Assembly: GCF_000264995.1 (NCBI RefSeq) | Contig: NW_006767439.1 | Coordinates: 1,719,311-1,766,211, forward strand | Reading direction: 5' to 3' | From: Punctularia strigosozonata HHB-11173 SS5 | Lineage: Eukaryota > Basidiomycota > Agaricomycetes > Corticiales > Punctulariaceae | DNA: 46,901 bases | Shown: positions 1 through 11,661 of the stretch, piece by piece | Layout: each line of letters starts with the position of its first letter | How positions within the stretch are numbered: the stretch's first letter is position 1 | Translations under genes and position numbers: made by a program | The notes under the pieces: model-generated | What the model was told of the DNA's origin: nothing | What the model saw: only the letters and a program-made list of their open reading frames with translations | The model's database searches: none

Positions 1-406
1 TTATCACATCACACGTTTATTTCAACTTTTTACAATGCCACATTATTCCCACATATTCTTGCATCATTTCTCCACACTATTTAATATTACAACATTAACA
101 CCTATACTCGGGTGTGTGAACAAACAAATTTAGTTTGGTTTTTTGCACTGATTTTGAAAGAGGTATTTTATTATCTGGAGAGCCAAAACTTGCTGTGTGG
201 CTATGCAGCCTAGTGTCCATTGATTCTATCGCATGGAGGGATTTTTGGAGGATGATAATGACCCAAGTTGATAGACCCACTCTGTCCAATCCTCAATTCC
301 ATGTATTCAGTAAATCAGCTGTAGCGGCCGAAGGAACATTCCCACGGTCATGGGAGTGTGATATTCGGATTCCCACGATAATTCTGCACAGATTGAGGTA
401 CCCGAC

Positions 407-443
407 GGAATTGAGCCTCAATTCCATCCGAACACAAGGATAG
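407..443 (+). repeat. Diverged hairpin terminus, copy A
   Basis: A perfect 8-bp stem (407-414 paired with 418-425, loop GCC) is followed by 12 bases and then GGATAG at 438-443. This is the geometry of three better-conserved copies at 11585, 16182 and 46599. The block before the stem (about 390-406) only weakly resembles the conserved CCAAANCTGAGACGGGC of the others, so this is the most diverged member. The rest of bases 1-642 holds no gene I can support. Confidence 0.5.
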
Positions 444-642
444 GGGTGAACTGGGAGTGGAGTACGCAACGTACGTTCTTCACATTCTTGCGCAATGGTG
501 ATGGTCTCTAACCCTGTCTTCAACAAATGCCCGGTATTTCGATGCTCGTGTCACTCGTAATTTGTTCAACAACTTTGTATTGTACTCGCCCAATGCGACC
601 GACCTTCCCTGCCCTCCGCACGAGCCCCAGAATCGCCTTGCC

Positions 643-2650
643 ATGGCTTATCGCTATCCTATCGGCCACCTCGGCGCACATGAATGGTTGCTTCATCCTC
701 AGTTTTACGAAGCGACAGAACCGCATCTCCCTTGGATCCCAACACCGCACGCGGGGTTCCCTAGCGGGTTCGTCCATGCCGAACTCACGCAGATGCACGA
801 CTACGTCTGCCTATCTGGACCGTTCCACAAGCTCACGGACATGTCCGTGGAAGTTTATAAGCGACACAGCGATTTCCTTAGGCGCTGGTGGGAGTCAGGC
901 AGAGTGAGCACGCCCCCGGTGCACGGTGGCGACGAGAGCAAGTTCGTCCTCGCCGACACCGTTATCGCAAGGATGCACCATGCCGTGGTACACGCCGTGG
1001 TCGAGCACGGGGTTCACCTGGACAACCTCATGATCCTGTCCTCCAACGCGCAGCGGAGTCTTTTTGAGGCCTGGGGCTTGTACTTCTGGTTCCAGGCACC
1101 CCATGTCAACCCTCGTTTGACGACCTGGTCCATTGTCGGCACGTTCGTCACCGACTACCAACGGCTACGGGAGTTGTATGACGAGGGCGTGCCGGTCTGG
1201 ATCTTCATCACCCAGGCCAAGTTACTGCAAAACATGGCGGTCGCCAAAATCCTCAACGTGTTTCGTGAGGAAGAGAATTGGGACATCAATCGTCATAGTG
1301 GGAAGCCGGTGGAGATTGCCCTAGCGGGGGCTAACAGTGTCGTCGATAAGCTGCAAAGGTCTTTGCCGTCATCGTACGTGACGACCGCGGGGCACATACA
1401 CGGTTCTATCAGTGGTGTTGAGACGAGCGAGTATCCCGCCCTCGTGAACACCAACGAATTCGGACTTGCAAGCGTCCAATTCAACTCCATCTACCACGCC
1501 AGAGAGTCTGAGGCGGTCGCGGGTCCATCACGCTCGCAGCCCGTGGCGGGTCCGTCGCATACGACAAAATGTACGTCGTCTCTCCTTATCTTCAAGCGCA
1601 ACATTTGCTGACACGCTGGTTTCAGCTACGATGGCTGCCCGTCAATCCGCGTTGCAGGTTTACGTGCCACAGCTCAAGGGGCAAACACAAGACGAGAATC
1701 GAGGTCGACAGCTTCAGGCGGAAAAGGTGACCTTGTACAACACCATCGCGGATCTCAAGCGCGTATTGATGCCAGCCCCGATCCTCGCCGTCTTCAAGAT
1801 GCTCATCACGAGTGTTCCCGTCTCCGTCAACCGTCCGTTCATGATGTCGACCCCACCCCTAACGCTTATCACCGCCGATGGTACCGCAACGTCAACAAAC
1901 TGCCGGTATGGTTGGGTGCAATTCCAAGCTCTCCTCGGCAGCGTTCGGTTTCTCCACTCGTTGGAGAACGTCCAATCGTTGCAGTTTGGTCGCATGGCCT
2001 GGAAGGAACTGCTGAAGACCGACAAATGGTCGAAGCTTTTCGATCCTGAAGCTGCGCCGCAATCAAAAGACGAGCGCCTCCTCGTCGTGGTCACGACCAT
2101 CCGCGAGCTGGCAAGCAAGTGCCACGTTGCGTTCCCGACAGTCGACCCCAACATTTCGTACTTTGGCAAGAAGGTGATCGCCAGCGACGTTCAGAGCGCG
2201 GCCTGGGGATCCCTAATCATCTGGGACATCAACAAACACGCCGTCCACCAGGATCTTCTCCTCCTCGCTTACCGTTTCCTTGGGCGCAAGTACCGCGACG
2301 GGAAGGTGCCAATGAAGACCTTCGAGGATACCATCGCCGCCATCCGCGCCTGCATGGCGGACCATGCTTTCGACTTCGACCGCAAACCTGCATCTTCGAA
2401 CGGCTTCAGGAACGCGGACGGGAGAACGTGGGGCGACTATGTATACGCGCTGGTGCTCTTGATGAAGGATTGGAAGGTCGCAGGGTCGCCGGTGTTGCCA
2501 ACGTACACGCTGAACAGAGAGCAAATCTCGAAGTTGTCTTACCTCGCGTACGAAAGAGTGGTCGTCAACGCGTACATCACGACGTTCCGCGATGAGTTCC
2601 GCCGACTCCCCTCCCTCCCCTTCCAGCACCCCGGCATCCCTCCTACGTGA
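643..2650 (+). CDS. Orphan hypothetical protein, two exons, 650 aa
   Basis: Exons 643-1570 and 1626-2650 join across a 55-base GT-AG intron (donor GTACGT, acceptor TTTCAG) and close at 651 codons including the stop. I took the ATG at 643 (MAYRYPIGHLGAHEW); the frame is open 27 codons further upstream but without an ATG. I do not recognise a named domain. The first half is rich in Trp, His and aromatic residues, a short Ser/Pro linker (AVAGPSRSQPVAGPSH) ends exon 1, and the second half is mostly helical in appearance. It resembles uncharacterised proteins that recur in Agaricomycete genomes. It converges on the giant recombinase-helicase gene, with 385 bases between stop codons, and lies 200 bases downstream of hairpin copy A. 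It could be a companion or passenger of that repeat-rich region. No function is assigned. Confidence 0.72.
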
Positions 2651-3035
2651 GTCCCTCGACGCTGTGAAGATACAATCTCGTGTACCATGGAGCATATGTT
2701 AATGGAAAGATCTTGCTGTACTATATCTTATTGAGCCTTCGTGAATACAACGTAGAGTTTACCTCGCACGAGCCCGAAACAAGCCGTCAAGTGATTCAGC
2801 ATGACACACGGGCAAGAGTATTAGCTTACACACACGGGAATCATCTGATATGAGGGTCGAAGCTTGTCACAAGGGAACAAGTACATTCACGCAAATAGGA
2901 TCAGATCCCGAGGTATGGATTGCGAGTCATAATGTACATGAGCAATGAGACTAGTTGGTCACAATACTGAAGCTAAGTATGAGTACGTGCTGGAGATATA
3001 TATATGAGCAATACAATGAAGATCTGCCAACAGAT
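2651..3035. other. Convergent intergenic gap
   Basis: These 385 bases lie between the stop codons of two convergent genes. The stretch is AT-richer than its neighbours and presumably holds both 3' ends. I see no gene, repeat or clear terminator in it. Confidence 0.5.
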
Positions 3036-6000
3036 TCACGTACTGAAAATACTGAAGGCTTCGAAGATGGTCCAAACGACGTAGAAGAATCGGTAACTGC
3101 AGCCCGGTTGAGAATCAAACAACCACCGTGATATTTGATCCAGCCGTGTGCTGAGGGAAGGAGCGAGTCCGAGGAGGTCTTGATATTGCCCAATCCGAGC
3201 GTGAACGGCTTCACGGAGATGGGGGTTGTGGGCATAAACGAAGGCGACGGGCAGAAGGAGTCGGTTGTTGTGATCTGGCGCACCACATATGTCGCCAGAT
3301 TTTGCCCTCGAAGGCCAGGCCCTGTGAATCTTCGGAAAGTTGCCGCACTTCGCCTGGTTGATGAACGTCAGTCAAAGTATAAGCAACCCGTCAAGGCAAT
3401 GGCCTTACTGTCGTGAACCCGCACATCCAGCAAAGACCGGGTTTCTGGGTGTGAGCCTTGAGCCATCCGATGTATGTTCCCCGGCCCGTTTTCTGGAACA
3501 TTAGACAATCCGTGATGGGATGTTTGACGTAGTGATCCACATTTTGGATCCGACAGACGACGCATGTCTTGGCCGCTAGTTCCCTGATTGTTTTGAGGGC
3601 CTTGGCAATCATGGACGTTTGGAAATCGAGTGCCTGGGATGTTGCAATATTCACCTCTGTTTGAGGCGGCCGTGTCCAGTCGAAGGTCGCAGCGCTGGGG
3701 GGTGGAAGCAGGACGACCGGTGCTATGTAAGTATTTCCCTGTGGCACCGACAATGGCGGTGGCGATGGCAAACATTCCCTGTAACGAAGGGTCAGCCAAA
3801 ATGCGCAAGTGAGAGACCGAGAAGCTTACGCTGAAGCCGGGTGGCGATAACCCCTGGCATGATAGGGCATAACCTTGTGAACATTCGGCGGCAGCGGCCG
3901 CATCTTTTGGTTGATGGGCGGGGCAGAGCGTGTCAGCGCCAAGGTTCCTTTGTAAGAATTGCGGTGCAAAAGGGTGCCGCCAGACCCGCACGAGGACTCG
4001 ACGATGAGCTCAGAGGTTGAAGTCAACACGCGAGGTTGCGTCTGCGTCGTGCCACGTGGTTCACACGACGAGGGACCATCCTGTTTGCGTGCTGGAACAG
4101 TGAAGTTGGGGAAAGGTCCCGTGAGTCTAGTTACGTTAGCGAACGGCGTCGGCGTCGGGGACGACGACGGGAGCTGAACCAACCCTTGGCGGCGTCCATG
4201 AGGGTGCGGGGTGGGGCTGCCGGATAGCGAGCTGCCGAACACGTCGTCAATTTGCAAAGGAAGCACCGTTCTTGGAGTTGAGGCCATGGGCCGTGGCAAA
4301 GGAAGACATGTGGCGACGGATGAGGGCAGCGCGGATGAAGGGGGATTGGATTTGTTTTGAGGCGCTGGGAGGTCGCTGAATATTTGACAGGCCATGGAGG
4401 AAGGTATTGATGACGGGGTGCTGAGCGTGATATAAGTACAACCGATGCCCTTGCCCTGGATTTGCTTGTCCAATGCAATGGTGTTGATGTCCATGTAGAG
4501 GTCGTTGTCGCCGTCGGACAAGCCGTATGTTGTCTCCGAGCATAGATCGATTATTCCATCATGTCCGTGCTTCGTGGCTGGAGGGGAAGGAAGTGCGGAT
4601 GGCGCGGGCGCGGGAGGCGTTGCGGGACGAGGCACGGGAGACGAAGAAGGAGGGAGAGAGTAACTGGGAGCAGGAGGATGCGCGGGGATGGTCGCTTCAT
4701 TCTGCCTGTGTATGAAATCAGAAATATGAACGGTGTTGATGCACGGACGGGCACACGTACCTTGCACGAGCCACGACCAACTCGCCAACGCCTGGGAAGG
4801 CCATGACATTGGGACACGGCAGCCCGTCGGTCAACGGGAGGTAGGGGCGAATGGTTGACTCGCCCCAGGCCGGATCCTGACGGGGAAATAGAAGAGGAGG
4901 AGGGCGGCGGATAGCCTCCTCGCAGTTCATGCATAGCTGGACATTTGCAAGCTCCAGGCAAGAAATATTATGGCCGTCAAAAAACTGGCTGAAGGGAAGC
5001 TGCAAGCAATTGGTAGAGCGAAGAGCGGAAACGATGTCGGTGTCACCTAGGAGGTTGTGTGCCTTCGGAGGGTGTCGGAAGAACTTGGGGTTGGTGATGT
5101 CGATGAACCATGCTCGGGCGGGTTGTCCATCGCGACCAGCCCATCCTGACTCTTGCTGGGCGAGTAGGAAGTTGCTGGGGAGGCCAAAGAAGAACACATC
5201 GCGGACATGTGGGACGTTAATGCCGTACCCGAGGGCGAGAGTCGCCGTGACGAGTGGACCAACTTCAGACCATTGGTCGTAGACCTCCTTTTGCTCTTGT
5301 GGAGGCAGCTGGCCCGAGTAGACCTGACAAGATAGAACTGTGGAGATGTCTTCGCACTGGCTCACGGAATGTGCGAAGACAATGGCGCAATGCTCGGGGC
5401 CATAGTTTTTGAGGCGCTCCTCAAACTCCGCGCCAATAAAGTCGATAGCTTTATATTGGTCCGAGAAGTGACGATACAGATACTTAATCTCCGGTCGAAT
5501 GATTGGTGCACAAACGGTCTGGGGCTGGCGGCTGCCCAATGCTGACAGCAAAGTCGGGAGGATACGCTGCGGGGTGGTGGCCGTGAGCAATATAACGTGC
5601 AGGCTGAGAGCTCCGAGGCGCGCGAGCTGATGGAAACAGTCACGAAACGATGCATGTTCGACGACAAGGTGGCATTCATCGAACGCCAGCACAATGAGCT
5701 TCGTAAGCACAGCTTGATCTTGTGCCCATTGGTAGAACTCCCGAGAGGCGGCGTGCTCGGGCGATACGAGGATCACAGACGCTTCTGGGGTCTGATTATC
5801 GAAACCCCACACACTGTAAGACAGATGCAGTCGTGTACATTTCTTCGCCCACTCTTGAAGCAACGCAGAGATCGGTACGACGACCGCGATAAACTTGCCG
5901 CAGGGCCTGTAGTAGTGCGCGATGACAAGCGGGACGAAACTCTTGCCGGCGTTGGTAGGCAAGACGGCCAGCACATTGTGACCAGCCAGCGCGTTGGTGA

Positions 6001-9000
6001 TGGCCTCGCCTCGTTCAAAGCAACAGAAAGACATGTCCAGGTCACGGAGCAGGTCACGAAGAGCCTTAAGTGCCAACGCCGGGATTTGCTTCTTCTCCTT
6101 CGGAAGTGTTTGCTGCGACTCAGATACATGAGGAATGACAGAAAGGATGGAGGAAACTGTATGCGCGAACGACGGGTTCAGTGCGTCAGCCACACCACTG
6201 AGCACAAATTGCGCCGTCTGCTTCTGGGACTCAAGCGTCGGAACGCAGACTACCACTTGAGGATTGACAGCAGCGGAGGCGGGTGCCGCCTGCGGCGAGT
6301 CGGGATGGGCACAAAATCCGAGTTATGATTGATGAAGCTGAGAGCCGTACGTGAACCCTCGCAGTTGGTATGGGCTCACCGACCTCATCATCCAAAACGA
6401 CAAGGCGTAAAACCTATCTTCCGTTTCGGGTGTATGACCTCGCTGCTGGGCCATGATTCGGTGCCACCAATGGAGCGCATGTTGCTGCATGTCTGCGTCG
6501 AGGTTCAGTTGGAAAGCTTCAACTGCGGCAGACACGGCGCGAGCGTCGTGAATGTTCAGTTCCACGCCGAGATATTTTTGCATAAGCCCAGTCCAGGTGC
6601 TCCCAAGCACGTCGGGTCGTCGGGTGCCTGCTGCCAGAGGGAATACATCGTCATACATCTGCATCCGCGCGTCGTGGCCGTGAGTCTGAGGACCGGTTCA
6701 GCATTGAAACGTCAGATAGAAAAGGGGAAGGTTGGCTCACATCCTCTACGAGATACTCCATCGCGGGCTGCACGATTACCTTCGACCAAAGCAGTAGCTT
6801 GCGCAGTTGTTCCGGCACGAGCTTGGTGGTGACCTTCTGCTTGCCGGTTGCACCAAGGTTCTTGTGGTAGCCGGTGACGAAGTAGAACTCATCGGTAAAC
6901 ACGTACAGGCTCCGCATATGTCCCTGCTGAGTGTTGCTGCCAATGAGCGCCTGCCATTCCGTTGCACGCCCAGGGGCACCGCAAGCAAACCAGGTGATGG
7001 CCAGGAATATTTCCTGGACGCGGTTGTAATGCGCGTAAACTTTTTTGACCTCGGCGACATGCCAAACGGACTTGCCGGGTAGAGCCTTTTTGTTCACAAA
7101 ACGTTGGCGCGTGCGCTGAGTCGCGGTCCATAGTTTGAGCAGAGTCTTGCGGTAAGATTCGAAATTGTTGTCCGGGTGCAGTGCGAAGGAATAGTGCAAG
7201 GCTGTATTGTGCGGCGAGTCTACCAAGCCGGTCCGCTTGAAGTCGAACACCATGTGAGTAATGGGGATGCCGCACAGAACTTCATCCTTGATGATGCGCA
7301 TGGCTTCCTCTGCGGCCTTCAGTATCGCATCACCGATCGTCAACATGCTGATGACCTTCCCGTGATGAGACCAGGTCCTGTAGTTTTTATCGGCGAATTG
7401 AATCCACGGCATGCCTTCGTCGTCCAACCGAATGCTGCAAATGAGTTGATGCGTGCAGAGGACGAAGCCAAGTGGCATAGACGACTTGAGAACAAGACAC
7501 TGGTTGATTAGGTAAAATATCCTGAGGGAAACCATTGAGCAGCGGCATCACGAATTGACCGGAAACATGACTTACTCAAGATATGGCACGTCCCTCTCTT
7601 GCGAGTACAAAACACCCTGCACGAAGGCAGAGAGACGACAGATATAGAGAATAGGCGATATCATGTGCGCGATGATGGTGGCAAACTTCAACTGTCCGTT
7701 CGCGTCGTACGAGCTGAGCACGAGAAAGTTGTACAGGAGCGTGTAGAATTTACTGGGATTACAGCTGACCTTTTTGTGAGACACGAGAGACCAGAGGAGA
7801 CGGTGAAGAGGCTCGATGACGGGACGATCGGCGCCAAAACGTTCCATGTTAGGCGTCTTCATGCGATCCTCCTCCAGCTGCTCCATGCTGACAGGCAGCA
7901 CGTTGTTTGCGTACGCGTTCTCGAGCTGATTGAACAACTCGAGAGAAGAAGTCCGCTGGTCGTCCGTGAGAGGCATAGTGACGTTCTCAGGAAGGGCGTC
8001 TCGAGCGGCGTGGATGGCAAGACGCAGGGCAGGGATGAATTTGCGGACATAATCAGGCCAGGTCTGGGTGCGGCGGATCGAACCCTTGTACTCGTCTTTC
8101 CTGAAGAACAATGAGACTTCGGATTCGACGCGAGAGACGGCGGATGGACTTACAATCCGATATTAACAAGCTTCGACTGGATCATGTAGGTTTCATCCTC
8201 CAAGGCGTACAAGGCGACGTCAATATACCGTTCAGAATAAAGCAAAAGTAGATCGACGATGTCCGGATCATTCAATTCGTCAAGGATCTCTTGAATTTCG
8301 GTGCCGCTCTTGCCCTTCACGTAGCGTAGCCATCCTTCTCGCAGCTCAAACATTGAGAGCTGCCGAAGGTTCTCTGGGGATTTGATGGGGACTTGCTCGA
8401 AGTCGGGTTCAATGAGCCGCGAGTTGACCAGATTACAGGCCTCCTTGGCTGCAGCATCGTTGATGATCGGCTCCATTGCGCAATACTCGACAGGGAAGTA
8501 CCGCCGCATCCGACTGCCGCTGAAAAACGTCTGAGCCTTCGCCCGATAAGTGCGCTGAGAAGAGGGGACGGCGGAGGAGTCGGAGAGCGCGCGGCACTTG
8601 TGCGTGCGCGCCAGAGAACTTTTGGAGACGGAAGCGTGATTGCAAGACGAGCAGAAAACGATGGATGGGTGGATCTTGAGGCCATAGTGAATCTTGCGGT
8701 TGCGCGGCACGACCTTCTTCATCTCGCGAGCACCGCGAAGATCATGGAGAGTACAAATGGCGTGGATGCGTTCAATTTCGTCGTAAGAGAGGTGTTGATA
8801 ATGGCTGTTATTAAAGTGCCCGTGCAAGTGGGCAGGGTCCCACGCGTATCCACACCGTTCACGCATGCAAATAAGTACATGGTACTGCATATCCACTACA
8901 CAAAATGCTCGTTTGAGGAGGCTTCTGTCTTCATCATTGTCCAGCTGCAGGTGATGCAGGCCCGGATGGACTGTGGCCTGCAAGCGACGGATCTCAAGCT

Positions 9001-10064
9001 TCCGTTCTTCCGTGCTGAGATGCCCGGGAATGTCCGGCGATCGAAGAACGGGCTCGCGTTCCTCATCCGAGCCGACGAGAATGTCCTCGCAATCTTCGTC
9101 TTCATCTTCCGATCCACTCTCGCTGACAGAAGATCCACCACGGGAGGAGGGGCGGTAGCTCGAATCGTAATCCGAACTGCCGTCTGGGAAGTTGCCTTGA
9201 GGTGCAGTGGAAGGATCAGGAGGGGCAGCCGCGGTAATGTCTTTCGGGGCCGCAACGTCTGGCTCAGGGTCCGGATTGACATACTCAATGTCATCCTCTT
9301 CAACGTCCCCATGAGACAAGGAGTTATGAAGAGGGGGAACGCGTGGGTCCAACACCTCATCGGAGCTGCAGGCGACGTCCCGTTTGACCCTCTGACGAAG
9401 ACGCATCTGCGCATTGATATTACGGTGCACCCCTGTATCTTCATTGGCGGCAGATGACTCTGTGGACGAGACGCGCTTGCGCTTGCGGGGAGCATCAAGA
9501 TGGTGATCCGAAGGTAGCGGAGGCCGAGGTTCGTTGCCGCGAATGGTATCCGGCCATCCAGAAAAATGACGGGCTAGTCCACCAAACAGGCCGGAAACTA
9601 CTGCCCCTAGACGACCGCTCGGTGAAGGGTCAGGCGGGGAGGGTTCGGTGGGGAATGACTGGGAAACTTCCGATAAGGGAACGGGCAGGGAGGGAGGGGG
9701 CGGATGAGGTGCGGCGATCACAGCGACCGTCGCTCGCGTCGCAAGCTGTGTATTCATGACACAGCATTCTGCCCTCGCCAGATGAGTCTGCAAAAAAAAA
9801 GTTAAATGAATGAAACACTGAAATGACTAATCAGAAACGTACCCGGAAAGCCTTCGAATGGCACGTCTGCCATGGACAAAGGGAGCAGTGGAACATTCCC
9901 GTCGACTGGTCGCGCGGAATGGCATATAGGTTGCCGTCCTTTCCCGTGCATTTGACTTCCTTCTGGTGTCGTCCCCGAACATACACATCCTGCGAGTCGT
10001 ACAGATCATCGTTGGGATAGGGACAGTCCGGCGCAAAGCACTTGTACAAAACGGTTGGAGTCAT
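3036..10064 (-). CDS. Zinc-finger / tyrosine recombinase-like / RecQ helicase fusion, about 2,186 aa
   Basis: Nine exons read on the minus strand: 9843-10064, 8154-9787, 7576-8100, 6741-7521, 6380-6685, 4761-6289, 3830-4705, 3409-3778 and 3036-3353. They total 6,561 bases and close in frame. Residues 1-74 hold a Cys/His cluster (C9, C14, H33, C39, C60, C63, C68). An acidic low-complexity region with a basic PRKRKR patch follows. Residues 381-472 carry two C2H2-like fingers resembling OrsD/DUF3505. Residues about 900-1150 match the tyrosine-recombinase layout: R979 in GAPGRATEW, Lys 1014-1023 in a hairpin, H1100-xx-R1103, and GHTPETEDRFY ending at Y1147. Residues about 1190-1600 are a RecQ-type helicase with TNAGKSF (about 1268), DECH (1360), LTATTP (about 1391) and QESGWAGRDG (about 1535). 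A Pro/Ser linker and a Cys cluster (2030-2084) end the protein; I see no RQC or HRDC domain. RecQ-type helicase genes of this kind are known near fungal telomeres. A role in mobility or recombination is inference. The intron at 6290-6379 (90 bases) is the least certain junction. Confidence 0.85.
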
Positions 10065-10962
10065 GACGCTGGCACAGCAGGCGAAGCGCAAGAATGGGCG
10101 GGGCGAGAGTGGAGACGGCACCGACGAACGACGAAAGATACTGTCCGGCGAGCACGAACCCGGCGGTGAGGAGATCCCGAGATCCAGGGACCAGGTAACG
10201 GGCTAAGCAGTCTTGAATGACGACCAAGGGAGACGGGGGGTCCGGAGTCCAGCGGAGGGAATGGGGCACGAGGATCTGAAAATACGACCGAAACAAATGG
10301 AAGGAACGAGTCCTTCCGCCCACTGACGTCGAGACGAGCCCGACGCGCGGTTTAGCAAATGCGGTTGAGGGGATATTGGAGGGAGCTGGTGGCCGCACAG
10401 CCACAAGTAGTCACTATCGAAAAGGTAAGTAAAAAAAAACCAGAGTGAAGTAGGAACTTACGTCTTCGAGAGAGAGAGGAGACCGGCGGAGAGGTGGGGG
10501 CAAGAGGAAAAGGCGGGATATGGGGGGAGCGACGTGAACGTCCTCATTATGAGGAGAAATCTGAAATGTAGCAACTTCATCAGCATCCGTAAAAAGAAAA
10601 AGAAAAGTGGAAAAAGACCCTCCTGACGTCGTAAAACGACGCCGGAGGGCGTATGACCGGGATCGTTGAAGAAAAAATTAAAAGGAAGCCAACGAGGGTG
10701 CACCTGATGCCGTCCCTTGCGACGCATACTAAACGCCCTCGTCTTGCGGGCAGACAGGGCACACGTTGGCAACGCCGAGCTATGTAAGCCTGCCCCGTTG
10801 GGGGCGGGAAGGGCGCGGATGGAGACGCAGGCAGAGGCGGAGGCGGGACAGCAACGAGACGGGGGGCAAAGAGGGGAAGAAGCAAGAGGGAAGACGTCGA
10901 GTAGCCCTAAGCCCAACACCAACCATCACCATCAGCGCTCATCAGGGATCGACAGATGGAAT
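10065..10962 (-). other. 5' leader and promoter region of the fusion gene
   Basis: I find no convincing start upstream of 10064. The stretch aligns in patches with the region upstream of the truncated second copy: around 10270-10340 with about 14598-14668, around 10620-10665 (CCTCCTGACGTCG and GACCGGGATCGT) with about 14945-15010, and around 10745 (CTTGCGGGCAG) with about 15080. Donor-like GTAAGT strings on the minus strand, for example near 10458, suggest spliced 5' untranslated exons. ORFs here do not resemble known proteins. Confidence 0.5.
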
Positions 10963-11147
10963 CCCACGATGAAGCCTGCGTCGACCGTAAACAGTTGACA
11001 CAAGATTCCTTTCGCACGGTCTGCGTCGGGCCGGGGACGCACGGGCAGTGTTACCATGCGACCGGCGGCGTCCCACGATGAAGCCTGCGTCGACCGTAAA
11101 CAGTCGACACAAGATTCCTTTCGTGGCAGTGTTGCCATGCGACCGGC
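10963..11147. repeat. Two-unit tandem repeat, about 109-bp period
   Basis: A block starting CCCACGATGAAGCCTGCGTC begins at 10963 and again at 11072, each followed by ACACAAGATTCCTTTCG. A second block (GGCAGTGTT.CCATGCGACCGG) is also doubled. The upstream end of the second copy also carries tandem repeats sharing the motif CCCACG and GGCAGTGT, at about 15.45-15.76 kb. Confidence 0.7.
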
Positions 11148-11584
11148 GGGATCAGCAGAGCAGAGGGTGTTCAAACAAAAACATGCATAGATATATTCCT
11201 GCCATATGAGTTCCCGCACCAATATTGAGCCGACTCGGATATAGGTACTTTCAGACGTTTGGAATGGGTTCACATAGCTCGACGCACAGTATTTACTTAG
11301 CCGTTCTTGCGCAAGAGCGTCGACGCACTTTGCTTTGTATTTTTTCTCGAATTAAAAACGTCGACGCATCGCGATTAAAGACTCATATCGCCGTCTAAAA
11401 TCACGTAAAAATGTGTAGGGGATGCGGGCAACGTGTATCTATTTTCTGAGCCCCCGACCATTGCTACACTGCCACATCCGCACTCACAAAGTGATGTTCT
11501 TCCTGCTGGAAATGCGATTTTTTTAATGAGATTGGCTCATACATTTTTCCCACGATGTTCCGACACTATACACACAACCTGTGG

Positions 11585-11661
11585 CTATGTAGACAATATA
11601 AAAACATCCAAAACTGGGACAGACGGAATTGAGGCTCAACTCCTAGCTGGGCCATGGATAG
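11585..11661 (+). repeat. 77-bp hairpin terminus, copy B
   Basis: The order is CTAT, 19 bases, CCAAAACTG.GAC, stem GGAATTGA (625-632), loop, TCAACTCC (636-643, one mismatch), 12 bases, GGATAG. Copies C and D have exactly the same length and order. The coding homology of the neighbouring pseudogene ends within one codon of base 11661, which fixes this as a true element end. The element would extend leftwards. Bases 11148-11584 hold nothing else I can identify. Confidence 0.72.

Noticed and set aside
6290-6350. Alternative 61-base intron (donor GTACGG) in the fusion gene
   Set aside because: The donor phase does not match the acceptor and reads into a stop shortly after; the 90-base intron keeps the frame.
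8393-9457. 354-codon plus-strand ORF
   Set aside because: Antisense to exon 2 of the fusion gene, whose frame contains conserved zinc-finger motifs shared with the second copy.
11585-11661. The 77-base repeat as a tRNA or tRNA-derived SINE
   Set aside because: Length is suggestive, but there is no acceptor stem, anticodon arm or A/B box, and only one hairpin.
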